A DNA stretch of 64,000 bases from Capronia americana (GCA_016110215.1 JADWQD010000015.1:620001-684000), one strand, 5' to 3'. Shown: positions 1-12,664, numbered from the stretch's first letter. Made by a program: numbers and translations. Notes: a model not told the origin generated them from the sequence alone.

Positions 1-3000
1 AAGCTCCTGCTGCCTGCGGCTCACATCTGTGCTCCTAATTTCGTGCGAGGGTGGGAAGGCGTGTGGGCCTTGAGTGTCCCTGCCGTAGCTCGATGCATTC
101 GCTGTTGTCGCTGTGCGAAGAAGGTCTTCACTACGGACCGGTTTCTGCGCGTTGCGTGAGGGAGTCACTGTAATCTGCGGTGCAGGTTGTGTACCTGTCG
201 TGGGCGCGATGTCGTGTGAGGCCTCTTGAGCTGTGATTGATTCTTCTTTCTGGCGTGATGCCGAACTTCTTCGCATGCCATGTCGAATCTTATGAGGTAG
301 GGGCTCGGCGAGGCTGAAAATGGGTTCAGGATGTTCCCTCGAATTCGGGGTATATTGATATCGATCGTCGCTGGCATGGCTTCCCCGTTGCTGGGTGTCC
401 GATAGCCGGGAGGGACTCCGAGTAGCTAAGGGTCCTGCGAGAGAAAATGGCGCCGACAAAGGGGTACCAGTTGGTCTCAAATGCCTCGCAGGGCCACGAG
501 TTGTAGCATTATACAGACTTGATCGAGCCGAGAATTCGCCAGGATTCGACATTGCTAAGAGACGTGGTTGTTTCTGACGGCAGGTCTTGGGTGCCTCGGT
601 GATGAAGCAAAGCCTTTTGCGATCACTAAGGTTGTAGGAAAACCAAGTTAAAGAAAGGAGAGCTCAGAATAGTTAAACGTGAAGTCTTTAAGAAAGGCGA
701 GTATGAAATGCAGCGGTGGTCAAAGCAAAGGAAACTTCCAACCCACTCACAGGCGAGGTTCGCAGAGAACCAGTCTTCATGAAAAGCCCCTTCCGTTGTG
801 GCGGAGCGTGCCTTCCCTTACCACCAGAATACTGTGTTAAGTGTTAGGGCAGTAAGCGGGATCGTCTGCATAAAATTTGCTTCATGGTAAGAGTTAATGC
901 GACCATAGCAAGTAAAAGTGACTCGAGACGGAGCCTCAGCGCGAAGTGAAGGTGAATTGAGGTGGAATCAGAACGTCATTTCCGAAATGACGAACTGACC
1001 CAGGACTGAGGCGGGCCCTAACTGTACCAGCTAGAGAAGAATCATTGGCTGGGGGACCCTCAATCCCTTCCGAAACGAAACAGCACGAGGAGAAGATCCC
1101 CATACAAGACCGAGTATGAACAGAGTTTTGCTGGTGGCAACGGCGGACGTACAGAAAGTTGTGCAGTGAACAAGCACAACACGACCCCAAAAGAATTTGG
1201 GGTATTCAAGAAAGATCCAGCCAATAGGGGATTGGTCCGTATGTCTTCTACACGCTTCGTGACGCTTTTGCAGATCAATTTCTCTGTTCATTCTACCTCG
1301 AACACGTGGAGAGATGTAGCATGAGACTGCACAGTACGACTAGAAGACATCCCAGATTGCCTAAGATTTGAGTATGTGATGGTTGCTAGCTTTGATCATG
1401 GTCTTGGCTACGCTGTAGTTTGACTTGGAAATCGTGGAGCGGGAAGGCTAGCATTGTTGTGGAAGAAAGAAAATGAATTCATGGTCAGTCTACAGTTCAC
1501 CAAGGTTTATTTTCTGATCAGAGACCCTAGTAAGTCCGAAAGTCAGCTGCTCTCCTGGGCCATGCACTGCTGTGCGATGCTGGAGGTTGAGGGGGCTTAT
1601 TGTGTACGAGATGGATGGTACGGGGACCATCAAAGCAGTCTTTCGATAATTTCACCCAAAAGAGCTGGATGCAGCATCTCGGGGTGGTGCTAGGCAAGCA
1701 GAACGACAACATGGTCTCATTTTGAGCATTGACGAGCGCAAAGACCCCCTTTCTACGACCCAAAGGGTAAAGTGCCTTGACAACCCCTACGGGCGGTCAC
1801 GCAGACGCTCGCTGGTCAAAAGCCGAACTCCCCCTGGCCTTTGTAATTCCACGGATATTTCAACCCACTCCTGCCTCAACATCAGATACCAAGATCGAGG
1901 ATATTCCGCTTTCGGACCACAGTTTCCGGTGCTTTCAAAATCGACTCCGTCAGGGAAAGGAGTTCTTCGATTGCTACCACGCCACGGACTCGAAGGAAAG
2001 GACAACACTAAGCAGAGGATCAAAGTGGACTTGGAACATCCCGGTTATCACGCGGTGCCTCACTATCCGGTTCTGCACACGCATCTAGCAACAAGAGGTG
2101 AAGGGTGAAATAGAGGCAAGTAAAAAGCAAAGAAAGGTTTCGTCATCCCATCTCTTCTCTCATAACTTTACGTGCAAAGTCTACCACGACAATGTTATAC
2201 ATTAAACCTGAACATGGTCCTGCTGTCACATTCAACTCCCATGGCTCCTACCACCCTCCCTTCGATCAGTCTTCGACTTCTCAGCCGCCACCGACCTAGA
2301 CAATGTCTTCAGCCAGATTTGCCGTCGCGGTCACCGCAATAGACGCAGTAGAAACAACCAGCTGCTTGCGTGACCAACTCAGCTCATGAGTTTCATACTC
2401 TGACGGGGTCGATTTTGCGAACTTCGCCGTCAGCGAAACTTCTCGGGGATCTTTCTCGAAGGTGAGTTCCCAGAAATACATGATCCCAATGATATCAGGA
2501 TCGAGAGACTAGATTACAGGGGATATTGGTTGAGGCGACTCTCGAGGAAGTCGATCTTGCTCGCGAATGGGGGAACTTGGTGTTCGTCGGCTGGCCCCTT
2601 TGACACCCAAATCCCCCAGGGGTGAGTAAACAGAACAAAGACAGTCGCCCAAGACAAATCCAGGAGCTAGATCTTCTAGGTCTGCGCCAACCCAAAGCAC
2701 CCAAAGCATCCTTCGCACTTCCTCACCCCAATCCCAAGAACAACATCACTCAGTCACGGCCCTTCCCTCTCAACAGCACACCGGCCGCCTTCTCTCCTTT
2801 CATCGACTCGATGACCGTAACAGCTTAAAAGCCCGTTTGAAAGATGGGGTGTTGAGGATTGAGTTGCCTAAAGCTGAGGGAGCCATGTGTGGCCGGAGTT
2901 TCGAGATTGAGTACGATGGGTAAGTCGGCAGTGGTGGGACCGATGTTGAGCAGATCAGGGGGTTTAGAAATCGATTTTTGAAAGGACGCATGCGGATTGA

Positions 3001-4400
3001 TGTAATTCAGGTGGAAAGAGAACAATGTACGTATACATGAGCGAGAGATAGATGGAGCTATTAATATAAGGTGTCCATGGCAGAGTAACAAGGCTGGCGA
3101 CATTCGTTAACGCAAGGCTGCAAGGCATGACCACTCCATCGCTAGCTGCTTCTGGTGGTTTGCCTGAGCAAGGCTGCACTGTACTGTGTAATCATTTCTC
3201 GCCACACTTGACGGGAAAGCCAAGCTTCTTGTCGAATGAGATATTTAGTCCGAAGGCGTGCTTTCTTATTCAAGGCAGGGTCGGCAGTTGTGCTTATCTG
3301 ACACTCGTATTCTCTCGAGAAGGAGAGGCCTGAGGGAATAGTGTCTACATCATCCTACGGGTACCGATTTATTTAAGTCAAAATAATCCACCAGTCCGGC
3401 TCTCCGGAGCAAGATACACAGTACACAGTACATATGCACTATTCAGTCACATCCGGATATCGCCAAAGCGGGCGCTCGGGGAAGAACTTGCATCCAGCAA
3501 ATTCCAAAGCACCGCCAGGGTGCTGATCCCTCACCCAAATCGTTTTGACACGAGTCCATAATGGATGCAAGCAATACAGCGTCCGGATTGCAGGTCACCG
3601 AGTGTTTCATTGCCAGATGACTTGCTGAGCAATGGTTTGGTCTTGGTACGACTACATACCTGACTTTGCAAAAACTGGGGCAACCGCGATGCCGATGTTG
3701 GAACAATGATTGAGGGGGCGGGATTGGGTGGCCAAGGGTCGCTTTCGGTGCAGTTTGTCACCATGTTTGGGCTGAGTCAGCCTGAGAATGTACGTCACTG
3801 GTGAGGCAATTGTCATGGTGCAGCGCCAACTCCGCTGGTCGTGCCCTAGTTGGGGCTCCGGTTGCTAGGAAGTGTCGCCTATTGGGCGGTTGCGTGCTTA
3901 AATTCCTAGTCCCGCGGGTTTCCCAGTTAAAGATTAGAGCCTAAACGGCCAGGACACTTGCCAGAAATGCGAGCGCCCAGCGGTGACTACGAAAGTGGAA
4001 GACGCTTGACGAGAAAGGCAAAGTCGAGCTGATCAGCTATGGGAGCCGAACTGGGCGTGACTGGCTTCCCTCGACCCTCGGGCTCTGGGCATCCGCATCT
4101 CCTCTGCGTCAAATCCCGTAACATCGTCGCTCGATCTGTGGTTGTGAGGCTCACTTTGACGTGCTGCTGCTCGCGTCGGGCGGATTACTGGGTGGCCATC
4201 CCTCACCACTGTCGGCGTGTTTTCTGGCACTGACGGCTGATTGAGTGCCCGTCGCTCTCGCCCACTGAGAGATTCCGGCCCGACAACACCGTCAGTCAGA
4301 TCAGTTCACTCTGACCTCGACCACCTACGACTGCGTTTGACCGCCTACACGTATTTACAGGCTGAATATCTGAATATATTGCGCTTCAGGCACCATTACA
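1..4400. other. Gene-poor region, no supportable gene
   Basis: No reading frame here combines an ATG start, reasonable length and recognisable protein character. The longest open frames (about 128 and 103 codons near 1.72-2.1 kb) overlap each other on the same strand, and the longer one starts at TTG rather than ATG. I found no transposase-like frame, tRNA boxes or long tandem repeat. The last few hundred bases before 4401 are probably promoter and 5' UTR of the DUF2985 gene. A diverged pseudogene or non-coding RNA cannot be excluded. Confidence 0.5.
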
Positions 4401-6599
4401 ATGGCCTCGTCGCGGCCTGGGTCGCGGCGCATCAGCGCGGTTAGCAACAGCAACACCGAACCATTTCCCTCCATGCCCGACTCGCCGGCTGGCCCCAGCT
4501 CTAACAACAATGACACAACGACGACAACGACCACCACGGTGCATGGGCCAACCATTACCACAACAATCCACCGCGGCAGGCCCTACACCATCACTTCGAC
4601 CCAACCCACGAACCAGACCCCTACCTCGATTGTATCTGCGCCTGACAATTCCCTCACCACCTCCGCCGGCCCGACCACGACGAGGACGACGCTGCTCACT
4701 CCCTCGCAAGCCAACAGGATGAGACCGATTAGCATTAGGAGGTTGCCATCATCAAATCTGCGCGCTGGCTTTGAAGAGAATGGGTCGAGTCTTCCGCCGA
4801 GCCGATCAGCTTCTGGTCGAGGACGCAGCACATCAGCGCCTCAGCCTCCACACCTGACTGTTCCCGGGTCAAATAATTTGACCAGACAAAGTACCAGACA
4901 GTCGATGCTGGCTACCGTAGACGAGGATGCTCAAGCAGCAGGAGGCGGCATTGTTGACCGGGAGGCGCTGAATGAAAACGTGACAGGCGGTGGCAGCCGA
5001 AGGCGGAGTGTCAGTAATACTGCACGATCTCTCATGAGCAGGTTCAGCGAAACCTCCAGAGACCCACAAGGACCCGAATATGAGTCGGATGTTGTTGATC
5101 TGCTGGATGTGCTTGGTAAGTCAACCACTATTGGACTTCCGAGGGACGCCATACTGACTTACGCGCTACAGATCCCGAAGTCTCGACTCTGACGACCTTG
5201 AATAACGTACAGAATTCGTTGTTCGTACCAGATCTTGGTAGATGGGTCAACAGGAGACCGACATATAATCTCAGTCGCCGAACGACTCAGACGCGGCGGC
5301 CTGAGCCTGTGAAAGAGGAAACTGACATGGCTCATATTCCCAGCCAGCCGACAGGCACAGAAGAGCCTGCTCCAGAGCCGACGGAGGAGGAGCTGGCCCC
5401 ACCTGCCACCGTGCAAAGGACCTGGTCATGGCAGCGTAAACCTCAGATCGAACGCACTCACAGCATTACTTCAGTTGTCACAGACTCACACTACGCCGTG
5501 CTCCCACATGGCGTGTCGCTGGAGGGGTGGAGCGAAGAGGATAAAGAGGCCCTCGATGATCATGTCCGACATATGCTGCACTCGAAACGGTCCAAATTCA
5601 AGCAGAGAATGGTAGCCTTTGGGAAGTACATTCAAAAACGTCAGTCAAACCTGCATCTCCCTCGGATGGATTGCTTGCTAACCTGTTCCCAGCACTCGGA
5701 TTCTTCGTCTTTCTATACGCAACACTGATCACCCTCTTTGGTCTGGCCTGGGTTCTCTTCTTGATCGGTACGCCATTGTCGATTCCAGAAGGGAAGATTA
5801 TGAGAACTGACTTTTTTCACCAGGCTGGATTTACGTTGGAGATCGGAAAGACTACATCACCAACGTCATTGACAACGTGCTGGTCGCCCTTTTCGCTATC
5901 ATGGGTGATGGTCTCGCTCCATTCCGAATGGTAGACACTTACCACATGTGTTTCATTGCTCACTATCACCACAAGAGCTGGAGATTAAGACGAGAAAGGG
6001 CGTTGCCTAAGCTCCACGACCATAATGATCTCCCTGCACAGCGGGAAAAAGAAGCCGACCCAGAGGCCGGAAAGCCCGAGGACTCTGAATTCTCCGTCTT
6101 GTCACTAAAACAACAGCAAAAGCTTATCCACCACCAGGCCAAGTTTTCGAAATCGCATTCTTTCTACAAGCCGCATGAAACCGGAACCCACTACGCGTTC
6201 CCGCTCCACCTGCTGGTGGCTATTGTCGTACTACTGGATTGTCATTCGCTTTTTCAGATTGCTCTTGGCACCTGTACGTGGGCTATCGACTATCATACCC
6301 GCCCACAAGCGTTGACGGCCACCATTCTGACGTGTTCTATCACCTGCAACATCACCGCGGGTGTATTGATCACCATTGGAGACCGGAAGACCAGAAAGAA
6401 GGATGTTGCATTGAGGATGCAGAGACAAGCGTTGACCCAGACTGCCATCGAGAAGGTGGAGAAGCACAAGAGGGAGCGCGAGCAACGAGCAGAAGAACAA
6501 GCACCACTCACCGATGCGCCCAGAAATTTCGAGGTTATTGACGAGGAGACTGGCACCGACTCGAATTATCCAAGTCAAGTGAACACGAGGACTCAGTAG
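4401..6599 (+). CDS. DUF2985-family integral membrane protein
   Basis: Four exons are predicted: 4401-5115, 5172-5639, 5693-5767 and 5824-6599, giving 677 aa. All three introns (56, 53 and 56 nt) are GT-AG and keep phase. The N-terminal 380 residues are Ser/Thr/Pro-rich and probably cytosolic. A first membrane span lies at about 397-418 (LGFFVFLYATLITLFGLAWV). The DUF2985 signature follows (WIYVGDRKDYITNVIDNVL, then FAIMGDGLAPFRMVDTYHM). Two further hydrophobic spans lie near 546-572 and 582-605, before a charged coiled tail rich in Lys, Arg and Glu. The family is widespread in filamentous ascomycetes and its function is not established. The fused protein reads smoothly across every junction. 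The next gene downstream is convergent. Identity is confident; the exact start (first ATG of the open frame) is less so. Confidence 0.88.
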
Positions 6600-7368
6600 T
6601 GGCGGTCCTCGGGTTTGCCGACCAGGACATTATCAACTAGGCACGGCGTTGCGGGCTGGTGGCCGTTGAGACTGAAGATATCCGACACCACCAAAGAGTT
6701 AATCAAGACCTTGTGAAAAGGCGGAGGAAAGTGTACTTACTTCCTCACTTGGCAGATTTGACGAATGTGTTTTGGCATGTTGGGTATCCGCCCTTCGACT
6801 TTGAATAATCCGTTCATAATGGCATCATTCGCTGGGCATTGTCCCTGCATTCTACCTTTATGGGCATCAATACTCTATGTCAGTGCGTTCAGCTCACTAT
6901 TCATACTGTCGTCTGATCACAAGTCACAAAAGCGCCTGGCAGGTCGAAAGAAGCCAATGCCTCGGAACACAACCGAAGCGAATGAACCATGTCGGCGTCA
7001 ACGCGTAGGTCTATTAGCCTACCACGACCAGTCTGGCTCGTCGAATTGAAACACTTTGGGGCTAAAAAAGCGCATGCTGGCTGATCGTGGCACTCGGTAG
7101 ATCAGCGCTCTTCTGAGAATCGCTGGCGTGCTGGGTCTCGTTGACATCTCGAAACTAAGAGGCAGCTGCATTATCATTGGCTTTTGAGTTACATCAACAT
7201 AATTCAGGTATTCGTCTTCAGCTCTGTTCAAATCTGTACAAAGCTGATAGCGCGGCCGCAACCACCGCTGTGTGGCAAGACAATGTCACATAATCCAGCC
7301 ACAGGGACACAATGTGGTAGGATTATGGCGCATGGCAAGATAACATCAACGCTACAGTGTACCTCAGG
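6600..7368. other. Convergent intergenic region
   Basis: This lies between the 3' ends of the DUF2985 gene (+) and the phytanoyl-CoA dioxygenase-like gene (-), and should hold both 3' UTRs. I see no reading frame of protein character and no repeat. Confidence 0.6.
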
Positions 7369-8569
7369 CTACAATTTCGATGAATCCCTGAAGCCATGGG
7401 CGAATGTGGGCGGATTCTCGTCAACGTCGCTCTGCAGCCACTTCACCATCCTCCGCGCCGCTCTCCTCGGACCCAATCCATCCGCATAACCCATGAAGGC
7501 TGCCTTGACATTAGCGTCCTTGGACTTGATTCCGAAGCCAGACAGATGTTGAAAGTTCGTGGACAAAGCTCGGGAGAGGCACTCACGTTGCATATGCTTG
7601 TAGCCCATCATCTCGACAATCCTGGGATGGATGCCATCCAACTTCCTCGGATCAACAGCTAATATCTGGCTCTCGATCGGGCGGATATATGGCTGGCAGT
7701 ACTGCACGGTGGCGCTCTGTCGAGGCTTGTCCGAAACGTTGGCGCCTCCTCCGTGCCAGAGCGTGCTGATGAAGTAGACGACTCCTCCCTCGGGACACAG
7801 CGCGGGGATCGTCTCCTCGGGTCTCCCTTGTCGCTTGCTGCCCCATTTATGCGAGCCGGGGATGATTCTCGTCGCTCCTGTGATGGCGATCAGCATTGCA
7901 TGTCCCTTCCCTCACCCGTTAATTAGCGGCTTTGCACCACACGCACCATTCTCAGCGGTATACTCGTCTAGCGCGACCATGATGGCCGTGCCAAACGGCA
8001 GCCTCGGCCGCGGAAACTGGATATACCCGTCATCATGGTGCAGCGACTGTGCCTTCTCGCCCGGGTTGATGCTGATGGTGTGGAAGGCGGAGAGAAGGTA
8101 GCCTTCGTCCAAGAAATAGCTGTTCAGCGCCAGCACACGTGGGATGACGACGAACTTGTCGAACACTCTCGATTTGTTCAGCAACGAGTATATGCGATTG
8201 GTGTTGAGGCCTTCGAAGTTGTTGCGGCCGCTACATTCCGGCAAAGAATAATATGTCAGCCATCTTCGTACCGTGCTACATGTATCATTACCTCCTTTCA
8301 ACGCAGCAGCTTGAGTCTGTCCGGTTGGTCAGTGTATAGGGGAGGGAAACAAAAACGCACCCCAATGCAGGTCCATCCTTCTGGAGTAATCGCACAATCT
8401 CCTCTCTCGCCTCCTTGGCTTCGGCCTTGGAGAAACAGTCAGGCAGAATCACGTAGCCGTGTTCCAGGACATGTTCGATGTCTGCCCTCAAAGTCGGGTC
8501 CGATGGGAGTGGTCGGGGTGGTTTGTCGCGCGAATAGATCTCGAACGAGTCGCTGGCGTCGGTGGCCAT
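7369..8569 (-). CDS. Phytanoyl-CoA dioxygenase (PhyH) family enzyme with C-terminal SKL
   Basis: Four exons are predicted on the minus strand: 8569-8361, 8230-7947, 7877-7587 and 7499-7369, giving 304 aa. The family are Fe(II)/2-oxoglutarate oxygenases that hydroxylate small or CoA-linked substrates. Visible family features are the fold core GRNNFEGLNTNRIYSLL, the iron-binding H-x-D within LHHDDGYIQF, the substrate-entry strand ENGATRIIPGSHKWG spanning a splice junction, and the distal His of LWHGGGANVSDKPR followed by an Arg expected to hold 2-oxoglutarate. The protein ends in SKL, a canonical type 1 peroxisomal targeting signal. The start is the ATG of MATDASDS; an upstream in-frame ATG at 8668 lies close behind a TATA-like box and is probably leader sequence. 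The first intron (8231-8360) could instead hide a tiny exon, but the simplest join gives the best protein. The natural substrate cannot be read from sequence. Confidence 0.88.
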
Positions 8570-8677
8570 GATGTCGTACCGTTCCGCAAAGAGGGCTGTG
8601 TAAGATGGCTGGCTCCGTGACAAGAGGCTGCGCTTACACACTGGAGGCAGAAGCTGCGGAATCTTCAATTTGCCGTC

Positions 8678-8683
8678 TTTATA
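8678..8683 (-). promoter_or_regulatory. TATA-like box upstream of the PhyH gene
   Basis: TATAAA on the minus strand lies about 110 bases before the chosen ATG at 8569, a plausible core-promoter position that supports the downstream start. Position and consensus are the only evidence. Confidence 0.4.
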
Positions 8684-9833
8684 TCTCTCCGTCGTCGTTG
8701 TCGTCGGTCGGGGTGAGACGGAAATATATCAAATGCTCGTACTCGTAACCCCATAATATCACGAGCGGGGGAGCGGCCACTTTCTGTAGCTGTAGCGGGA
8801 GCCTCGGTTCGGTATGCACGGAGGACAGTTCCTCGTATTGTCTGCTCTCCTCTGCGACTTACATTCACGTCGGTCTCTCTCTGCTCGTGATGAGACTCGT
8901 TTCCACGATATTCACAAACGAGAGGGATTGCTATCTCGCCACTACGCCAGGTGAGCCTTGGCTGTGAGGGTCATCCTCCGTAGAGAGTCACACCCAGAGC
9001 CTCTCCTCCTCCATTACTTTCCCTTCCCCGGAGATCTCACTGTCAGCAACTTCGGCTTCACCGATTGTGGACCACCGAGATGAATTGACTTTATAATTAC
9101 TGTGGAAATCGTCGCGCCACAGCATCAATTCGTCACTGATACTAACATGCCCGAAACTGAACGACATCGTCCACAGTGTGAAACCCGCTAACCGACATTA
9201 ACGACATCTAGACACAGGTTCTTAGCAGGCCCATTGTGCTGACCGACCCCGAGAACCTGGAAGGGGCGTAAGAATGATGTTGCACTGCTATGATCAGGGA
9301 CGCTTATTCGGGCAATTGGACTGCGTCATCTACAACGATGCGACCGCATCTCCGCGTCCGCAGGATCCTGTGGATACATCCTATACTAACAGTATAGCGG
9401 TGTCAACGGTACGACGCGGCCCATTCACGAGAAGGCTTCACAATCCACGACTTCATCGAGCAGAGCATTCCGATACGCCAGTCACAAGCAGATTGGATTG
9501 AAGAAGAAATTGTCATACTACTGAACATATGCTGTGCTGCGATGCGGGTCCCAGGAGACGTCCGGCCGTATGTAGCATGATCAGATAAAGGGACTTGCGA
9601 TCTCTGTAAGTCTCCATCCCATGCATGCCATGAGCTTGTACAAGTTGATTAAACGAACATGGCGGCATTCCACTGACCCACGTTCGGCTTCGGGGGGTCG
9701 TGCAAGCGCGCAAGCACTCATTTCAGGTCTGCGAGATCACCTGAAGCCAATCTGCGGCAAGCTGATTGATGGTTTGCTATCTCATACGAGGCACCTCCTG
9801 CTGTGGCAGACGAGACCAGTCACAATGCTGCTG

Positions 9834-9884
9834 TCTGCTGCGATGCGATGTCTGCTGCGATGCGATGTCTGCTGCGATGCGATG
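9834..9884. repeat. Three perfect 17-bp tandem repeats
   Basis: The unit TCTGCTGCGATGCGATG occurs three times in direct succession without mismatch, followed by a partial copy (TCTGAT). It lies between genes. It has the look of a minisatellite and could vary in copy number between strains. Confidence 0.9.
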
Positions 9885-10256
9885 TCTGATCTACAGATCT
9901 CGTCTCAATCAGAACGCCCCCCAACACATATATTATGTCCGGATTATGGTGAGAACCTGTCCAGCCAGACCGACCGGAAGTTGAAACGACATGCTTGTAT
10001 CGGCCCGCGTCAGTCAAGGCAGCGTCTTTCCAAAGAACTGTGACATCGTCGGAAACAGCAGAATGCTACAGATTTTAATACTACTTCCAGTACCTATCGA
10101 GACAGACGCCTTCAACTCGGCTGACATGATGAACATAATTCCTTCCAGCTGATCTACTACCAGCTGGCACCTCCACCAAATATCCACATTATCTCCCTCC
10201 CTTACTCCCTCGTCATTTCCAGCCTCTATCAGCTAACCAGAGACGTCCTCGCCCTC

Positions 10257-11210
10257 TCACGCGACGATACTACTCGCCCCGAACGGCGCCTGGCTACTCC
10301 ATCTCAGAATAAAGGACCCATCCCTGAGCGGGAACGCCTTCTTCAACCCTGCCTCCAACTCCTGCCACGTCTTACTCTGCGCCATCACCTTCTCCCACGT
10401 GCGAATATACGTCTTCGTGTTCCCGATATGGGACGGCGCGAACCCATCCCCCGGCTTCGTATGGCTAGGGACCACAAACGCAGGCTTCAGCGCGGCCGCG
10501 CGATCCAGGCTATCGACCCACTGCTGCCTCAGCTCCGGGGTCGGATCCTCGACGAACAACTGATGACACTTCCCATAGATGACATCCCCGCCCACCACGA
10601 GCGCCAGGTCCGGCACGTGCAAGACCGTGCTGTTGTACGTGTCGCCCTGGCCGACCTCGACGGCCGTGAGGGCGTGGCCTTCGAGCCTGAACGTTCCGTT
10701 CCCAGGGAGGATATAGCTGGCGTTGAAGGCCGTGCTGGTGATCTGCCCGCCAGGGAACACCGACAGCCAGAGACTCCCGAACAGAGGCTCCGTGTACTGC
10801 TGCAGCATGTGCGCGTTGACGTCCGCCTTGGCGACGACCCGGCACTCGGGGAAGGCGGCGCAGATTAGCGGCGCGGTGAAGAAGTGGTCGCCGTGCCCGT
10901 GCGTGACGTAGATGTACTTGAGCGACTTGTGCGGGCCGAGCGTCGACTTGACCCACGCCGTCAGGTTGGCGGCCTGGCCGTGCGTGGCGGGCGCGTCGAC
11001 GAGCACCGCGTCATGAGACCCCTGGATCAACGTGAATGCCGTGGGCGAGAAGGCGAGCGCCGTGCTGTTCTGGTACACGACCGGCGCGGGCGGGAGGTGG
11101 TACACGTCGGCCTGGAGGCCCTTGGCCGAGGTGACGAACTCGGCCAGCGTCGTCCGGACGGCCGGGCCTGCACACGCAAGGAGCGCCACGGAGAGGAGAG
11201 ATGTTTTCAT
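10257..11210 (-). CDS. Secreted metallo-beta-lactamase-fold hydrolase
   Basis: This is a single-exon gene of 317 aa. The chosen ATG at 11210 begins MKTSLLSVALLACAG, a clear signal peptide, so the longer open frame upstream is leader. The metallo-beta-lactamase zinc motif THGHGDH is at about residues 103-109 (H104, H106, D108, H109). Further ligand candidates are H in FRLEGHALTAVEVG, the Asp of VVGGDVIYG and the His of VVPSHTKPGD. Several N-x-S/T sequons (NST, NLT, NAS, NGT) fit an extracellular glycoprotein. The fold covers many hydrolases (lactonases, thioesterases, glyoxalase II-like), and the substrate cannot be decided. The coding region is GC-rich with strong G/C at third positions. Confidence 0.87.
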   Translation of the reverse strand: MKTSLLSVALLACAGPAVRTTLAEFVTSAKGLQADVYHLPPAPVVYQNSTALAFSPTAFTLIQGSHDAVLVDAPATHGQAANLTAWVKSTLGPHKSLKYIYVTHGHGDHFFTAPLICAAFPECRVVAKADVNAHMLQQYTEPLFGSLWLSVFPGGQITSTAFNASYILPGNGTFRLEGHALTAVEVGQGDTYNSTVLHVPDLALVVGGDVIYGKCHQLFVEDPTPELRQQWVDSLDRAAALKPAFVVPSHTKPGDGFAPSHIGNTKTYIRTWEKVMAQSKTWQELEAGLKKAFPLRDGSFILRWSSQAPFGASSIVA

Positions 11211-12664
11211 ATTTCTCTGGATGGGTTCTGGGAGCCTGAGGAGGAAGGGGAAAGTGATCTTGCGACGGCAGGGGCGGCTCGGTTTATATAATATGTGTTG
11301 TGTATATCTCTGATACCGTGACTGTACTGAGTAATTACCTCCTCCTCCTGCTCCTCCTCCCTCCTGGACCACCCCATCTTGCTTGGGCACTCGCAATGCC
11401 CGCGCGGGCGGACGATGTCCACTTGGTCGGCGTATTAATCCCACCTTTTCCCTCTCGTCAAATCATGTAATGCAATGCAGGATATGATATGATGTGACGT
11501 GACGTGCCTGCGCCCTTTCGCCCTCGGCCCGCTGAGTCAACACCAACAAGAGCATTCATTCCACCCCGTCCGGCCCAGAAAGGGCAACTCAGCAATAAAC
11601 CAACTTAACTACATCATGATAGGGAGAACCAATCTCCGAAGCGATCTGGATTCAATTCCTGATCACAAAGATCAAGCCCGCGTAGCGAGCTGCTACTCAT
11701 GCATGCAGGGTGATTGTGCGCGCGTGAAAGTGAAAAGCGAAGGTGAACAAATATCCTATCCGAATGAGGAAACCGAGCGTCGTCTATATCGGGACATACA
11801 GTAACAACCCTGGACGCCACCACATCAACGCCCTCGGCTAGTAGGCCGGGTGGGTGGGTTGATTACATACAGTAGTACCTCCCTCGTAGTGGATAGAGTA
11901 ACGGACTACGGACGACGGAGGACGGAGTCACATCCAACCTCGCGCTGATCGGGCCTGTAGCCCTAGGCGCGCGCTCGTGCGGCTTTAGGCCTCATACTAC
12001 GGTACATAAGGATGCTGGTGCCTAGGGGGTTTTTAAGCTTCCGGTGGATATTGAATTACTTATCCTACTGTACTGTCCAATCTTGGGAGTGGAGCCTTGG
12101 TTTTTACCCAGAAGGGAAATACGTGTACTGTGGAGGTGGTGGTGCTGGGTTCACGGTGGATCCTTGTACGAGTACAAATTCCTTATTCCTTTTTGTCCTG
12201 CAGGAGCGTAGCGTAGCAGCTTATAAGAACGAGACTCATTCCATATTATAGGATACACGTTGGAGTGCTTGAGCAATTTGGATCTTACTGATCGGGCCGA
12301 GGCTGCGTGGGACGGTAGAGTGCTGATAATGTTCTGGCGACGTCTGATATGACTAACGAATTTCTATATCCACGGCTCAGGACTTGAAGATGCCGCTTAG
12401 GATTCAAGCCAAGTCTCAAACCCATTAAATGAAGCCGGCAAGCCAGATACCGCAGTCTGACGCCGACCAAATGCATATCACGGCCCCGGAGCTGCCATAG
12501 CCCTGATTCAACCTGGATAACGACCCGATGCTGCGAGAGTTGAGAGGCTCGAGCATGTTGGTGTGAAGTGACCTAGATCGTCTCCCGCACAGCAGCAGAC
12601 TGACCATATCGCTTCCAGGATAATTCTCCCCGAGTGTTGACGCAGTGCCAAAAAACGCAGACTA
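11211..12664. other. Intergenic region, no gene seen
   Basis: This holds the promoter of the metallo-hydrolase (with a pyrimidine-rich CTC-repeat tract near 11338-11367) and the 3' flank of the UDP-glucose dehydrogenase gene. The open frames are short and have no protein character. Confidence 0.55.
11283..11290 (-). promoter_or_regulatory. TATA box of the metallo-hydrolase gene
   Basis: TATATAAA on the minus strand lies about 73 bases upstream of the ATG at 11210. This good consensus at a sensible distance also argues against the longer N-terminal extension. Confidence 0.5.

Larger units (their letters stand above)
8570..10256. other. Intergenic region with a short tandem repeat
   Basis: The first part is the upstream region of the PhyH gene; the last part is the 3' flank of the metallo-hydrolase gene. 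Open frames here are short, overlapping or non-ATG. The only structure seen is the 17-bp tandem repeat listed separately. Confidence 0.5.

Noticed and set aside
1722..2108. Open frame of 128 codons near the window start
   Set aside because: It begins at TTG, overlaps another frame of similar length on the same strand, and shows no recognisable motif.
7369..11210. Possible metabolite gene cluster (PhyH oxygenase plus metallo-hydrolase)
   Set aside because: No backbone synthase, transporter or pathway regulator is adjacent; the two enzymes differ in predicted location (peroxisome versus secreted).
11211..11444. In-frame extension of the metallo-hydrolase upstream of its signal peptide
   Set aside because: It contains the TATA box and would bury a clear signal peptide inside the protein.
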